This document shows, piece after piece, positions 15,407 to 25,700 of a stretch of 64,000 bases of DNA (positions are counted from its first letter, which is position 1; every line of letters begins with the position of its first letter). This stretch comes from Misgurnus anguillicaudatus (Eukaryota; Chordata; Actinopteri; Cypriniformes; Cobitidae), in assembly GCF_027580225.2 (NCBI RefSeq), contig NC_073352.2, positions 35,017,501 through 35,081,500 of the forward strand. Reading direction: 5' to 3'. The position numbers were made by a program, and so were the translations under genes. The notes below the pieces were generated by a model, which was not told the origin of the DNA, did not search any database, and saw nothing but the letters and a program-made list of their open reading frames with translations.

Positions 15407-18400
15407 TGCATGCACACCTTGCAACACCTGCATGATGAACGTCTTCAGCACATAAATGGCCACAGTGTCGTCGACCCCGACAGAAGCATTAGAGAACCAT
15501 CCGCTCTCTGCCACCAGAACCCGCGGATCATCATACTCCTGCTGAATCCACACCAAAACACTCCTCAAGTCCGGAGTCACCTTCTGACCAAACCAGGCCA
15601 GTCCTTTGACCACTCTCATCGTTTCTGGACCAAAAGCCAAGGAGAAAAAGTCTGCAGTGCCCTTCACCCAGATCCTTTCCTCCAGGCTGAACTCAGGAAT
15701 AACCCCGCGATTGGACGCCTTAAGGGATGCAGGATAATCTCCACTGCCGTGTATCGGCTCTGCGAACCAACCGATCACAGCCTCCATGGATTTCTGACAG
15801 AGCTCCACATTGGCTGATGTGGCATGACCGTGAAAAGGCTCCACCCATTGAGATCCCAGAGTGATGGAGACCTGACCGTGCTGGTGGGCTCTGAATTGTT
15901 TGTCGTAAATGTGCCAAGCTTTAGCATGAGCCTGTTAATACACATGAGCAAATTATCAAACAAATCCACAGAAACTTAATGATATTAATCAGTTTTAAAC
16001 AAAGAGGAAGCAATGACAGACTGATATCAACATGTTGAAATTCTTTACAGAATAATTCTATGTAAAAAATTACCATATTTTTCGGTCTATAAGCCACAGG
16101 TTTTTTTCATAACTTGGCTGGTGCTGCGTCTTATAGTCAGGTGTGCCTTGTAAGTCAGTATGAATTAATTTTGACATTTATGAGGCAAGAGACAACATTA
16201 CCGTCTACAGACGCAAGAGTCCGCTATATGCTGCTCATGTATTTATGTAATTCAATAGATTCAGTAATGTGGAATGACGAGCCTGCAAACTTCACGCTAG
16301 TTGGCTTGTTCGGTTAATTTATCCTCCTCAGCGTTCCAGGTAAGTTCTGTATGTTATGGTTTATCGTTTAAATAACTGATAATATTACTTTAATGTACAG
16401 ACATCTATTCAGCCTGCTATTGTTTAGTTGAATAACTCGCCTTTCCAGATTAAATGTCTATTCTTCGTCTTGGATTTTGTGAAATAATTTTCTAAATAAA
16501 CGCGACATGTAGTCCACTGTGACTTATATATGTTATTTCGTCTTAATGACACATTTTTGAATGATGCAGCTTATACTCCGGAGCGGCTTATAGTCCGGAA
16601 AATACGGTACAGATCATTAATTTTTTATCATTTTTGCAATCGCTTTTTATAGACGCAAGCAAACAGAGATGTTTACTTATCTATCTAAATTAAAGTTCTA
16701 AAGGGGCGGAAAGTTTTTTGTAAATTTTCAAAAACTTTCCATGGGAACTTAATCTGGGAATTTTGGAAATATTCCAAATTGGAAGCTAAATGGGAATTTA
16801 TGAGAATTATTTGGAAAGTAGAGAAATTTATATGAATATAAAAATTTGAAAAAAATCCTGATACTTACACATCATCAAACCTGTATTTATTTGATCAAAA
16901 ATCCTTTAGAGATCATTCTAATATTAATGATTCCTGAAGGATATTTGATCAAATAAATGTAGGCTTAATGAACATGAGAGACTTCTTTCAAAAACATTGA
17001 AAATTTTAATGTGTCCAAACTTTTGGGTGATACAGTAATTCTGTATGATAAGAGAAAACTGGCTAGTAGAATGTAGAAGAAATGATTTGTGCATGTTATG
17101 TGAATGTAAGTACATGCAGGGGGTGTGGCCTCAATGTCTATCTATCTAGTAAGCAGTGTGCTGTGTGCATGTGACTGAGTAATGTGCAGGGGAGAAATTC
17201 AACTGATATTGTATTAAATCTTGTTGTTTTAAACAAAATGCTGCAAGATTTTTTTAACTATTTAAGTTCCCTGTAATAGGCAACTCAGCAAATATTTTAA
17301 AATCCCAGTTTATTCCTATTAATTCCCAGATTATTCCCATACATTGCAGTTAATTCCATATATTCCCGGTAATTCTACTGTTAAATTTCTAGCCGTGAAA
17401 ATTCCCAGAATTTTGCAACCCTAATCTAAGTAAGTACATTTCATAGACTACTTTTGTTTTTATAGAGCACAAATTGAAATACTATAACTTAACCCACAGT
17501 CCTAAAAGAAAACTTTCTGCATTTTACAGTAAAATACACATTAATACTATATTATTATAGCGTTTTTATAATGAGGACATTCCCAAAAGGGTTTGGGTAC
17601 AAGTTTGTCCCCAAAATACAGATTTAGTAAACACACACACTATACGGGCATAATCTTGAAATCTATAGTTACTTAATTTAAGTATGTTGTTATTGTTCGT
17701 CTGTAATATAACAGTTTTTTATGAAAAACTAAACAGAAGAAAAATTATGACCTCTGTGTGTTTATATCTCGATACTGTAGTTGTAATGAGTTATATAAAA
17801 GACTTTTATGACATTATTATGCAATAAAAGTGCATAACACATCGTATGGTTAAAGGATAACAGAGAATCAGATTACTATTTCAAGCAACGAGTGATGTTT
17901 GTGTGTGGTTGTACTATTAAGAATATCAATGATGCATGAAAGATTAAATACTGATCAGAATTTAAAATGTTACTTTCTTTTTGTTATATAAACTTTGATG
18001 ACACTTTGAAATACAGTTTATATTTTATTCTTCTGACTTCTGTGTCATAATAAAAAATCTGTCAAAACAAACAGAAAGAATTTAAACCAATTATATTTTT
18101 CTTAAGGACCTACAGTTTTTGCACCGTGATGTCATTTTCCTAATTTCATGATGATCATTAATGTCAAAAATGTGCCAAAACGATCACATGATTTGATTTT
18201 AGGGTTAAAAATACCTGTATTGTTTTCCTGAAATGTAAGTACAGGCAGAATTAATGTTGAACACGGTCCATTTAGTACAAATCAGGCTTCATTAATTTTC
18301 CATGTATGCTTTGTCAGCTGAAAGGGAACCCTACCGCTCACCTCTGACCTCTTCAACCCAAACTCACCCTGATGAGGTTATGCGCAGCAATGAAGGGGTC

Positions 18401-19105
18401 AGCGGGCTCTCCGGTCACACCCGGGGCGTGAGCCCCAGTACCGTAACCCTGAATGGCCAACAGAAACGGGTTGTGCAACGTGAGCCAGTACTGAACGTCT
18501 CCACCAAACGTTCTGAAACAAAACGCAGCGTATTCTGCAAAAATATCTGCCATGTTTGGGTTTAGCCAGCCTCCAAAACGCTCCTGCAGTGTTTGTGGTA
18601 AATCCCAGTGATGCAGCGTCACCACAGGTTCCACGCCAAGCTCCTTTAACTTTCTGATCAAACGGAGGTAATGTTCAACTCCAGCATGGTTAGGTTCAGA
18701 TGTCGCGTTGCCATCTGGAAAAATTCGTGCCCACGAGAGGGAAAAAGCATAGAAATTAACGCCCAGATACTGAACTGATTTTACATCCTCTTTCCATTGA
18801 ACATAACTGTCACTGGCCACATCTGCTGTATCCACACGGGCGCCATCAATGCTGGAACGATGGGTAAAGCGGTCCCACACAGACTCTCCCTTCCCGTCCG
18901 CATCCCAGGAACCTTCAGTAGGGAACGCCGAAGACGCGACACCCCAAAGGAAACCGCTGGGTAAGCTTCCAGACTGAAAGTGACTCTGAATGAGGGGCTG
19001 AAGCCACAGTCTGTGTGGTTTTCCTAGGACACATTCAGCTGTGCTCCACAAACTCAACGGCAAAGTTAAAGACAAGAGACAGACGTATGCGTGAAAACAC
19101 AACAT
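8691..19105 (-). CDS. klb: klb: beta-klotho, obligate co-receptor for endocrine FGFs, complete coding sequence in five exons
   Basis: Single-pass membrane protein that, with FGF receptors, binds FGF19/FGF21-type hormones at the cell surface. Exons 18368-19105, 15418-15931, 14623-14876, 11234-12365 and 8691-9076 join in frame into 1007 residues, close to the mammalian length. A hydrophobic signal peptide spans about 1-24. Two tandem glycosyl-hydrolase-1 folds span about 50-500 and 510-905. A membrane segment at about 962-985 is followed by basic RKRRR and a 17-residue tail. It is a pseudo-enzyme: in the first domain the acid/base NEP motif is HNP (Asn212) while the second glutamate survives as ESG (Glu388); in the second domain NEP is kept (Glu662) but the nucleophile position is Ala852 in TASG. 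Start chosen as the first ATG before the signal peptide. Paralogue klotho is unlikely because KLB-type signatures such as RPAQCTDF and HYRFALDWS are present. Confidence 0.96.
9145..9263 (+). repeat. tRNA-derived SINE in klb intron 4
   Basis: An A-box-like TGGTAGAGCAT, then a B-box-like GGGTATAAACCC about 40 bases on, then the SINE tail GGATAAAAACGTCTCCCAAA. The tRNA part does not fold into a full cloverleaf, so it is not a tRNA gene. Confidence 0.75.
9264..11233. other. Rest of klb intron 4
   Basis: AT-rich. 10001-10107 is an inverted repeat: arms TAAGCCCCAAGAAGCAGTGG and CCACTGCTTCACGGGGCTTA around an inner CAGTGCATT/AATGCACTG pair. Short inverted ends ATAAAACGG near 10116 and CCGTTTTATAA near 10974 may bound a further degraded element. 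No coding signal is seen. Confidence 0.55.
11234..12365 (-). CDS. klb: klb exon 4: most of the second glycosidase-like domain
   Basis: A 1132-base exon for residues 503-879. It includes WITINEPNRL (Glu662 retained) and IIITASGIDDQ, where Ala852 replaces the catalytic nucleophile. Donor GTGAGC lies at 11233 and acceptor AG at 12366-12367. Confidence 0.96.
12480..12560 (-). repeat. SINE head fragment in klb intron 3
   Basis: On the minus strand, TAGAACATTGTGTTAAC followed by a B-box-like CATGGGTTCAGG. It resembles a tRNA-derived SINE head in which the A-box is degraded. Confidence 0.45.
13203..14300. mobile_element. Degraded DNA transposon carrying a Myb/SANT-like gene remnant
   Basis: The left boundary GGGCCCTATCTTGCACCCAG is a common fish transposon terminus rich in GCGCAA motifs. 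The right boundary is not clear. The minus strand holds the broken DNA-binding gene at 13768-14159. I infer a PIF/Harbinger-like origin only because such elements carry a Myb-like partner protein. Confidence 0.5.
13768..14159 (-). pseudogene. Myb/SANT-like DNA-binding protein remnant
   Basis: From a minus-strand ATG at 14159 a frame opens with LTAEETHFLVRAVKDREVVL and reaches a TGA at 14016-14018, where the trihelix/Myb-SANT family normally has Trp before EEIA. The continuation CAKHYNDVRRRGDPKLASIN lies in another frame down to 13768. Both pieces match the N-terminal Myb/SANT-like domain of transposon-associated and NAIF1-like proteins. At least one stop and one frameshift make it inactive. 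Confidence 0.65.
14623..14876 (-). CDS. klb: klb exon 3
   Basis: Residues 418-502: VFGYAAWSLVDGFEWNHGYT and FPCDFQFGVADSILQ, the end of the first domain. Donor GTGATA lies at 14622 and acceptor AG at 14877-14878. Confidence 0.95.
15351..15403. repeat. (CA)n microsatellite beside klb exon 2
   Basis: About 26 CA units starting roughly 15 bases past the exon 2 splice donor, so it reads as (TG)n just inside the intron on the gene strand. Confidence 0.9.
15418..15931 (-). CDS. klb: klb exon 2
   Basis: Residues 247-417, from AHAKAWHIYDKQF to VLVAESGWFSNASV and KTFIMQVLQ. Donor GTGTGC is followed within 20 bases by a long CA microsatellite. Acceptor AG lies at 15932-15933. Confidence 0.95.
16071..16609. 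mobile_element. Inverted-repeat DNA element (TTTTTCGGTCTATAAG family)
   Basis: The left end TACCATATTTTTCGGTCTAT and the right end TATAGTCCGGAAAATACGGTA are inverted copies. It is 539 bp, non-coding, in klb intron 1, with no exact target duplication found. Confidence 0.75.
16700..17425. mobile_element. AATTCCC-rich degraded MITE
   Basis: Repeated GGGAATTT and AATTCCCAG motifs in both orientations, closing with TTTTGCAACCCTAA, a typical hAT-MITE terminus. The left border is uncertain. The following 17426-18367 shows no recognisable element or gene. Confidence 0.5.
18368..19105 (-). CDS. klb: klb exon 1 with start codon and signal peptide
   Basis: Residues 1-246. A leader-type N-terminus (VCLLSLTLPLSLW) is followed by SGFLWGVASSAFPTEGSWD, the typical start of a GH1 fold, and WLTLHNPFL, where the expected acid/base Glu is Asn. 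The exon ends AAHNLIR before GTGAGT. Confidence 0.95.
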
Positions 19106-19331
19106 GGTAAATCAGAGACAAATCTGGTCAAACAGCTGATACAGACACTCGCCCATCACAGGAGATCATACTGGACCGCTGGGAAAAAACTATGAAGCCA
19201 AATATCATTAATGAAGCGCAGACCGTTGTATTTGTCAAGACATATAAACACTGAAGATCTCTGACTGCTGGAAGATGGACCTTTGATCAATAATTAACCT
19301 GAACTCTGATCTTCTCTCATGACTTCCATTG

Positions 19332-19406
<75 letters not shown>

Positions 19407-22400
19407 GAGGGGGAAATAATGGATTTAAGACAGGAGTGAGAGAAGCAGAAGACATTTTATCTGGAACACCAGTGGTGTAAATTAAATTTGGTTTGTACAG
19501 CGAGTGTTTGTTTAGCTATGTCCACGTGGACTTCAAACACACTTTTTTCTTTCATTTATCCATTAACAATGTTTAACAGTGGATTAATGGAAGCAACTAA
19601 TGATGTGCTATTTACAAGCTAATCTTTTTAACTAGAACAGTTCATTCTTGAGTTTAACTCAAGAATCTCGTAAAGTAAAGATTCCTCATGATTCCATAGA
19701 TCAACCATTTTTAACTAATGGTTCCATAACAAACTGTTTCAGGTATGACAGAAATGGATTTTAAATTCTATTATATTATCAAATAACACACAGAGTTTCT
19801 GTCAATTTCATATTAATCTTGGGTCTCTGTAGAGTAGTATTTCATTCTTCATGTTCAAAAACTATTTTGTGTTGTCAAATTTATAAAAGGCAGAACAGCC
19901 TTTCTGTTTTTCTGAAAGAGGCAGAACTCTTGGAAGCGTCAACTGGAGGAGATAACTACGCATTTTCCGTAAAATTTACATTTCTGTGTGAAAAGGGCAT
20001 TGCAAAGCTGAACAAGGCTTTCTTCTCCTTACTTCCAAAAACACACTTCTTTCGTTGTGCCATTGTTAATTGTTGACAAAGTTGTTGCGTGCAGTGATGC
20101 TTGTGACTTCTACTCGAAGGAACAATGCTAATGATGAACGCTCTGACTCTGATTGACGTGTAGGCGTGGTTTTCCGGGGGAAGTGCCCATAAAAGGAATA
20201 AGGGGTCCATTATATGTAACAGTTAACCACGTTCGAATAAAACTTTCAGAAACTTGAGTTTGGTCCAGAAATAATCTGTCACAAACTGCTTTTTTGACAT
20301 TTAGCCTTTGTTTAGCATGATGTTAAAGAGCACCTATTGTCCGATTCACGTTTTTACATTTCTTTTGGTGCGTAGGTGTGTATTAGTATGTTAATGATAT
20401 GCAAAAGGTACAAACCTCAAAGTAAACGATGATGCGAGTTATCGTCTCCAACGTAAATCTCTTTTTTTGGACTACAACAAACACACAGATTGTAGGCAAC
20501 AGTTTACTTCCTGGGATTGGTGATGTAGGAAAGACCGACATTATCATTATTTCGCACACTTCGGACTCACAGCCTGTAAGTTAACTCCTGTTAACATTGC
20601 ATTGTGATTGAATCTTTCAAACATGGTAAGGAGCGTCACATTTCCAGTTGACGTCAGAGGTATTAAGGCCAATCGCATTGTACAGATTAGCTGGCCAATC
20701 AGGGACACAAAGCTTTTCAAATCAGAGTTTTGTACAAAATCCATGTGTTTCAGGAAGACAGGGATGTCTAAAAGCTACAAAATAACCTTAGAATAATTTT
20801 TTTTTGTGGAACCAAAATGGTTCTTCTATATGGCATCGCTGTAACAAACCTTTTAAGTGTCTTTGTTAATGTTTGTGACATTCAAGGGCCCACAAACAGT
20901 CAGATATGAACATACAATGTTTTCTAAGAACAACCTGGACCATTACATTATATAAAAAACACCTGACCTTCAATGACGTCACAGCACGGCAGAAAAATGA
21001 CTGTAATATTGCTGTAAAGACGTTACGGTGCTTCTGCACATGATTTATCTGTAACATCAGTCAGCAGGGCAAACAAACAAACACATTGTTAACAAGAAAC
21101 CTTTTACTTTAGATTCAGGTCCAACAACAAAACCACTTACAGGAAAGATGTGATTGTAGTTTTATAGAAGTACAGCCGGGCTGTGATTGCTTTTGGTGAC
21201 ACAATCTGATGCCTGAGAGGACGTCTGATTAGATCAGATCACAGACTTCATGAGAATAACAAGCCACGTACTGGTTAACTGTCTCCCTCTCTCCTGCCTG
21301 CACAGATGTAAACAAAAACCTTAAAGTGATCATGAGCTCCTTACATAAAGTGGCTATGTAGTGCATTATCCATTACATTTTATTTCTGTATCCAAATTGT
21401 TAAGTATTGAATAAATTAGACATTACTGAGCTTACCGTAATGCGTTCTGGAGTTGCCCTCTCTGCAAACCATGCATGTCTTTGGACAAATATAGGTGTCG
21501 TCACATTAGGAATACACCTATAATGCACATGCACGCACCCACAGACAAACATGCACACAGACACACACATGCGCGCACACACTAAAACAGCTTTTGGTTC
21601 TGACTAAATCAAGTGTTAAATTACTGTACATCACATAAGCATGTTGAGTAATTGTGACACTTTAAGTGTATCAGTGTTTGTGTAACTCTAATGGAACATT
21701 AAATCAGTCGAGAGAGCAAATAAATGCAGTGATGGTGATGACGTCATTATGTTAAAGTCAAATGTTAGTCTATTTTCATATACATACAGACGAACACATA
21801 TGGTAAAACGTACAGATCTTCATTCATTATCATAAAATTAACCCTTTGTGATCAGGATGAGATGAGAGACATAATAACAGCATACATACGTTTGTATTGC
21901 ATGTTTTTCCTCTTCCTTTCTCGTTTCCTAACCTGGGCACCTATGGTTTAAACCAGGGATGGGCATTCCTGGTCCTGGAGGGAAACTGTCCTGCAAAGTT
22001 TAGCTCCAACCCAAATCAAACACACCTGAAAAAATCTAATCAAAGGCTGTAGGATTACTTGGGAATGACATTTTGTATTGAGGCATCTTAACATATATTA
22101 GTTTCATTATTTTGTCTCAAGATGTCCACCAGTATTGTTTTTGTAAGTTGTATTTGTAAAAACTACTTTAATCCAGGACTAGGTCTTGGTTATATTAGAA
22201 TATTAATCTAAACCTTGTCTGGGAAACTGACCCTATATAATAAACCCAAGTGTACAATGATTGGGTGTGAACTGAAAGATCTCTCATATGTGCGGTGAGA
22301 AACATACAAAACTTTTTAACATAAAAAACTTCATGCTTCTGTACTGTAAATGAATTTGCCTTCATGGATAAATACAATCTAGTGGAGTGTGTAATCTGTT

Positions 22401-22442
22401 GAAGAAAAAAATAGATGAAATCATGAATGAACAGAAAAATGC
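19106..22442. other. klb-stag3 intergenic region
   Basis: Holds the klb promoter region, which has no clear TATA box, and the GA microsatellite at 19333-19402. 19403-20318 has no firm repeat call. 20319-20800 carries a dispersed repeat opening TTAAAGAGCACCTATTGTCC. 21950-22065 is a widespread fish repeat (GGGCATTCCTGGTCCTGGAG). No exon-like frame was found. Confidence 0.6.
19333..19402. repeat. (GA)n microsatellite upstream of klb
   Basis: About 34 GA units, roughly 230 bases upstream of the klb start codon. Confidence 0.95.
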
Positions 22443-22448
22443 TTTATT
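22443..22448 (-). promoter_or_regulatory. Candidate stag3 polyadenylation signal
   Basis: Minus-strand AATAAA about 220 bases beyond the stag3 stop codon. A second AATAAA lies at about 22534-22539. Confidence 0.5.
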
Positions 22449-22666
22449 TAAACTGTTAAACGTCTTTATAACAGACTGTAAACAACATCAGCACTTATAT
22501 AAACATCATGAAAATGAACTCTAAAGCGTTCTCTTTATTAGTAAGTGCATCTGATGTCCTCTTCTACTTTGGACCAATCAGAATCTGCCACAGGGAAGTG
22601 GGCAGAGATACAGATGACTCAACTGAACTAAACATCTGCAATAAAACATATTGCACTCTTTTGGTT

Positions 22667-22714
22667 TTATTCAAACAAATCCTCCAGATAGCTGGCAGAG
22701 TCGCGGGTGGAGGG
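22667..22714 (-). CDS. stag3: stag3 last exon with stop
   Basis: Sixteen codons, [15 protein letters not shown] and TAA. Acceptor CAG at 22715-22717 keeps phase 0 with the previous exon. Confidence 0.75.
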   Translation of the reverse strand, partial: PSTRDSASYLEDLFE

Positions 22715-25700
22715 CTGCAGAAGAACAGAGGAACATGAATATGATGATGTGGTTTAAATGTCATGATGTGGGTTGAACTCACCAGAATGATTCCTATCTC
22801 AGAGTCTTCATCATCATCATGATCATCATCATCATAGTCTTCAATAAATGGTTCATCCGGTGAACGAACTTCATCAACTAAAGAGAGTCTGAACACATAG
22901 ATTCATGCACGTTTGTTTTGGTATCGTTGAGGGGACTTTTATTGTATTTATACTGACCTAATGATGCGTCTAAGGCTGAATTTACACTGCAGATCTTGAG
23001 GCCCAATTCCGATTTGTTGACTCAATTTTTTTGACGACCTGCTTACATCATCTTTAAGAAGCGACTCGTATTCAATATCAGAATTTACACTAAACACTTG
23101 GCGAAACAAATCAAGGTGGACATACTGACCCGGAACAGCTTGAACCACAGAGAAAGTAGAACGTCAGAATATGCAATGGTCACAGACAAAATTATTATAC
23201 AAGATTATAGAGCTTTACTTCTGTAACAAGATATAAAACTTCAACATTACTCCACTAAGTGCAGCCGTCGCACCAAAGATGTGCTGCTAAGAGACGTCAT
23301 GTGATCGTGGATGGTGTCCACCTGAGTTGACATCATTTGTCAGTGTCGCATTTCTAATGAATGAATGAATGTATCCCGATTTATATCAGATTTATTACAC
23401 ATGAATGAGGCCTGAAACGATCTAAGAATATCATAATCTATGCGATTTTTTCTGCTTACACATCCGTGGGTCATATACAATCTGAATTGAGTCACTTCAA
23501 ACCGGCAGTGTAAATGCAGCCTAATTGTAAACCTCTGCTGCTTGTTATTTTATCCTTTATCACAATGCATTTTGGGACAAGTGTTCTGTATACAAATTTT
23601 AAAAGAAACATAAAACTCCACACAGACTCACGTGCTGAAATGTGATTGGACGCTCTGAGCAGATGGACTGGACTGTGGTCTGCTATGAGTGACAGACTTC
23701 CTCTGAACAGACCTACCGCACAAACACAAATCTTTGTTAACGTTGTGTTTGTTTGATTAACATTATTTGCATAGACAGCAGCAGGTTTTTATAGACTGCT
23801 GTTGCACAAATCCAAAATAATGATATTTATCTTATTTCTTTCACAGCTCTTAACTTAAAGGAATATTCCATTTTCTTAAAAGAAAAATCCAGATAATTTA
23901 CTCACCACCATGTCATCCAAAATGTTGATGTCTTTCTTTGTTCAGTCGAGAAGAAATTATGTTTTTTGAGGAAAACATTGCAGGATTTTTCTCATTTTAA
24001 TGGACTTTAATAGACACCAACATTTAATACTTAACTCAACACTTAACAGTTTATTTCAACAGAGTTTCAAAGGACTATAAACAATCCCAAACGAGGCATA
24101 AGGGTCTTATCTAGCAAAACGATTGTCATTTTTGACAAGAAAAAAAAAATGCACATTTAAACCACAACTTTTCGTCTAGGTCCGGTCCAGTGCGATCTAA
24201 CAATAATGCGTAGTGACGTAGGGAGGTCACGTGTTACATATATAAAACGCACATTTGCGGACCATTGTAAACAATAAACTGACACAAAGACATTAATTAG
24301 TATCAGTTGACATACAACAACGTAGGAACGGTCCTCTTTCAACACACTTGTAAACACTGAGGCAGAGTTTCGCGTTCGTCCTCTGTGACCTCTTGACGTG
24401 ATGACGTATTGCGTCGGGTCACGCTAGCGCATCACGACCGGATCTCGACAAGAAGTTGTGCTTTAAAAGTGTATATTTGTTATTTTTATTGTCAAAAATG
24501 ACAATCGTTTCGCTAGATAAGACCCTTATGCCTCGTTTGGGATTGTTTATAGTCCTTTGAAACTCCATTGAAAAAAACTGTTAAGTGTTGAGTTAAGTAT
24601 TAAATGTTGGTGTCTATTAAAGTCCATTAAAATCAAAAAACATAATTTCTTCTCGACTGAACAAAGAAAGACATCAACATTTTGGATGACATGGTGGTGA
24701 ATAAATTATCTAGATTTTTCTTTTAAGAAAATTGAATATTCCTTTAAGTATAACATAACTGTTTATAAAAGAATAGTTGTTGAGTGCTGTTTACAGATTA
24801 CAATCATGTGTGTGTCTGTTTAAGCACAAGGACACACAAAAGAGATCAATTCTGTATGTACAGATGTGGCCTTTAAAAATGCGCGTTTTCTCCCGCGGCA
24901 TTCGCCAAATCGTCTTGCGGAGTCACGCAGAATTCTGCAAGTGTTTTCGGGGGGGCTACTTTGCCTTTTACCCTAATGTTTTTCGCTTCACAGAAAATCC
25001 ACCAGGTGGCGCATAAAAAACTCTTACATTTATGCGTTGTCATTGCGGTTGTTTCCAGAAGTTAATAAGGGCATTGCCGTATATTTAACATTGCTATTAA
25101 AACAGCAAAGTGACGTCAACCCCTTTTTGCCAGCATAACAGTGCATACAACGATGACTGTATGTACAATGCATTTATACTTAGTGCAACGGAGAATTTAG
25201 TGTGAGCCTAATACACTTAACTCTATTTACAATGAATATCTTAATTATTTGTGTTGTCGAATTTTGACTTCGTTTCATTGTTTGTTCATAATATTTATAA
25301 TTATGTCCGTTTTTCTAAAAGTTTCAATATTTTAAAGAGATTAATGTGGTATAAAAAATACATGTTTTACAGTTAAAAGTGTTGTAAAAATATATTAGTA
25401 TTCTTATATATTAAGAACAATAATATGACACATGTATATTGCGCTAAAATGCTTTACATATGGAAAGAGGAATTCTTCTCAACCACCACCAATAAAGTTT
25501 AAAAATTATTCGTTAGAAAAACAGTGTTTAAACCCACGCAGAGCGAACAAGGAAACATAGGCCTATGCTTACATACTGTACAGTTGGCATATGATATCTT
25601 TAGTTTTACATATTTATATTTATAATACCTTTAATAATACCTTTTTTGCGCATATGTGTTGTGATCTTTAAAAATCCTTTCAGCCGTAATTCATATCTGT

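Noticed and set aside
19106..22442. RPL9, LIAS or other human 4p14 neighbours of KLB
   Set aside because: No ribosomal protein or lipoyl synthase exon can be read in either strand of the spacers.
22948..23148. 66-codon minus-strand frame between stag3 exons
   Set aside because: It lies inside the inverted-repeat element at 22973-23522, and inserting it would break the frame that the flanking exons keep.
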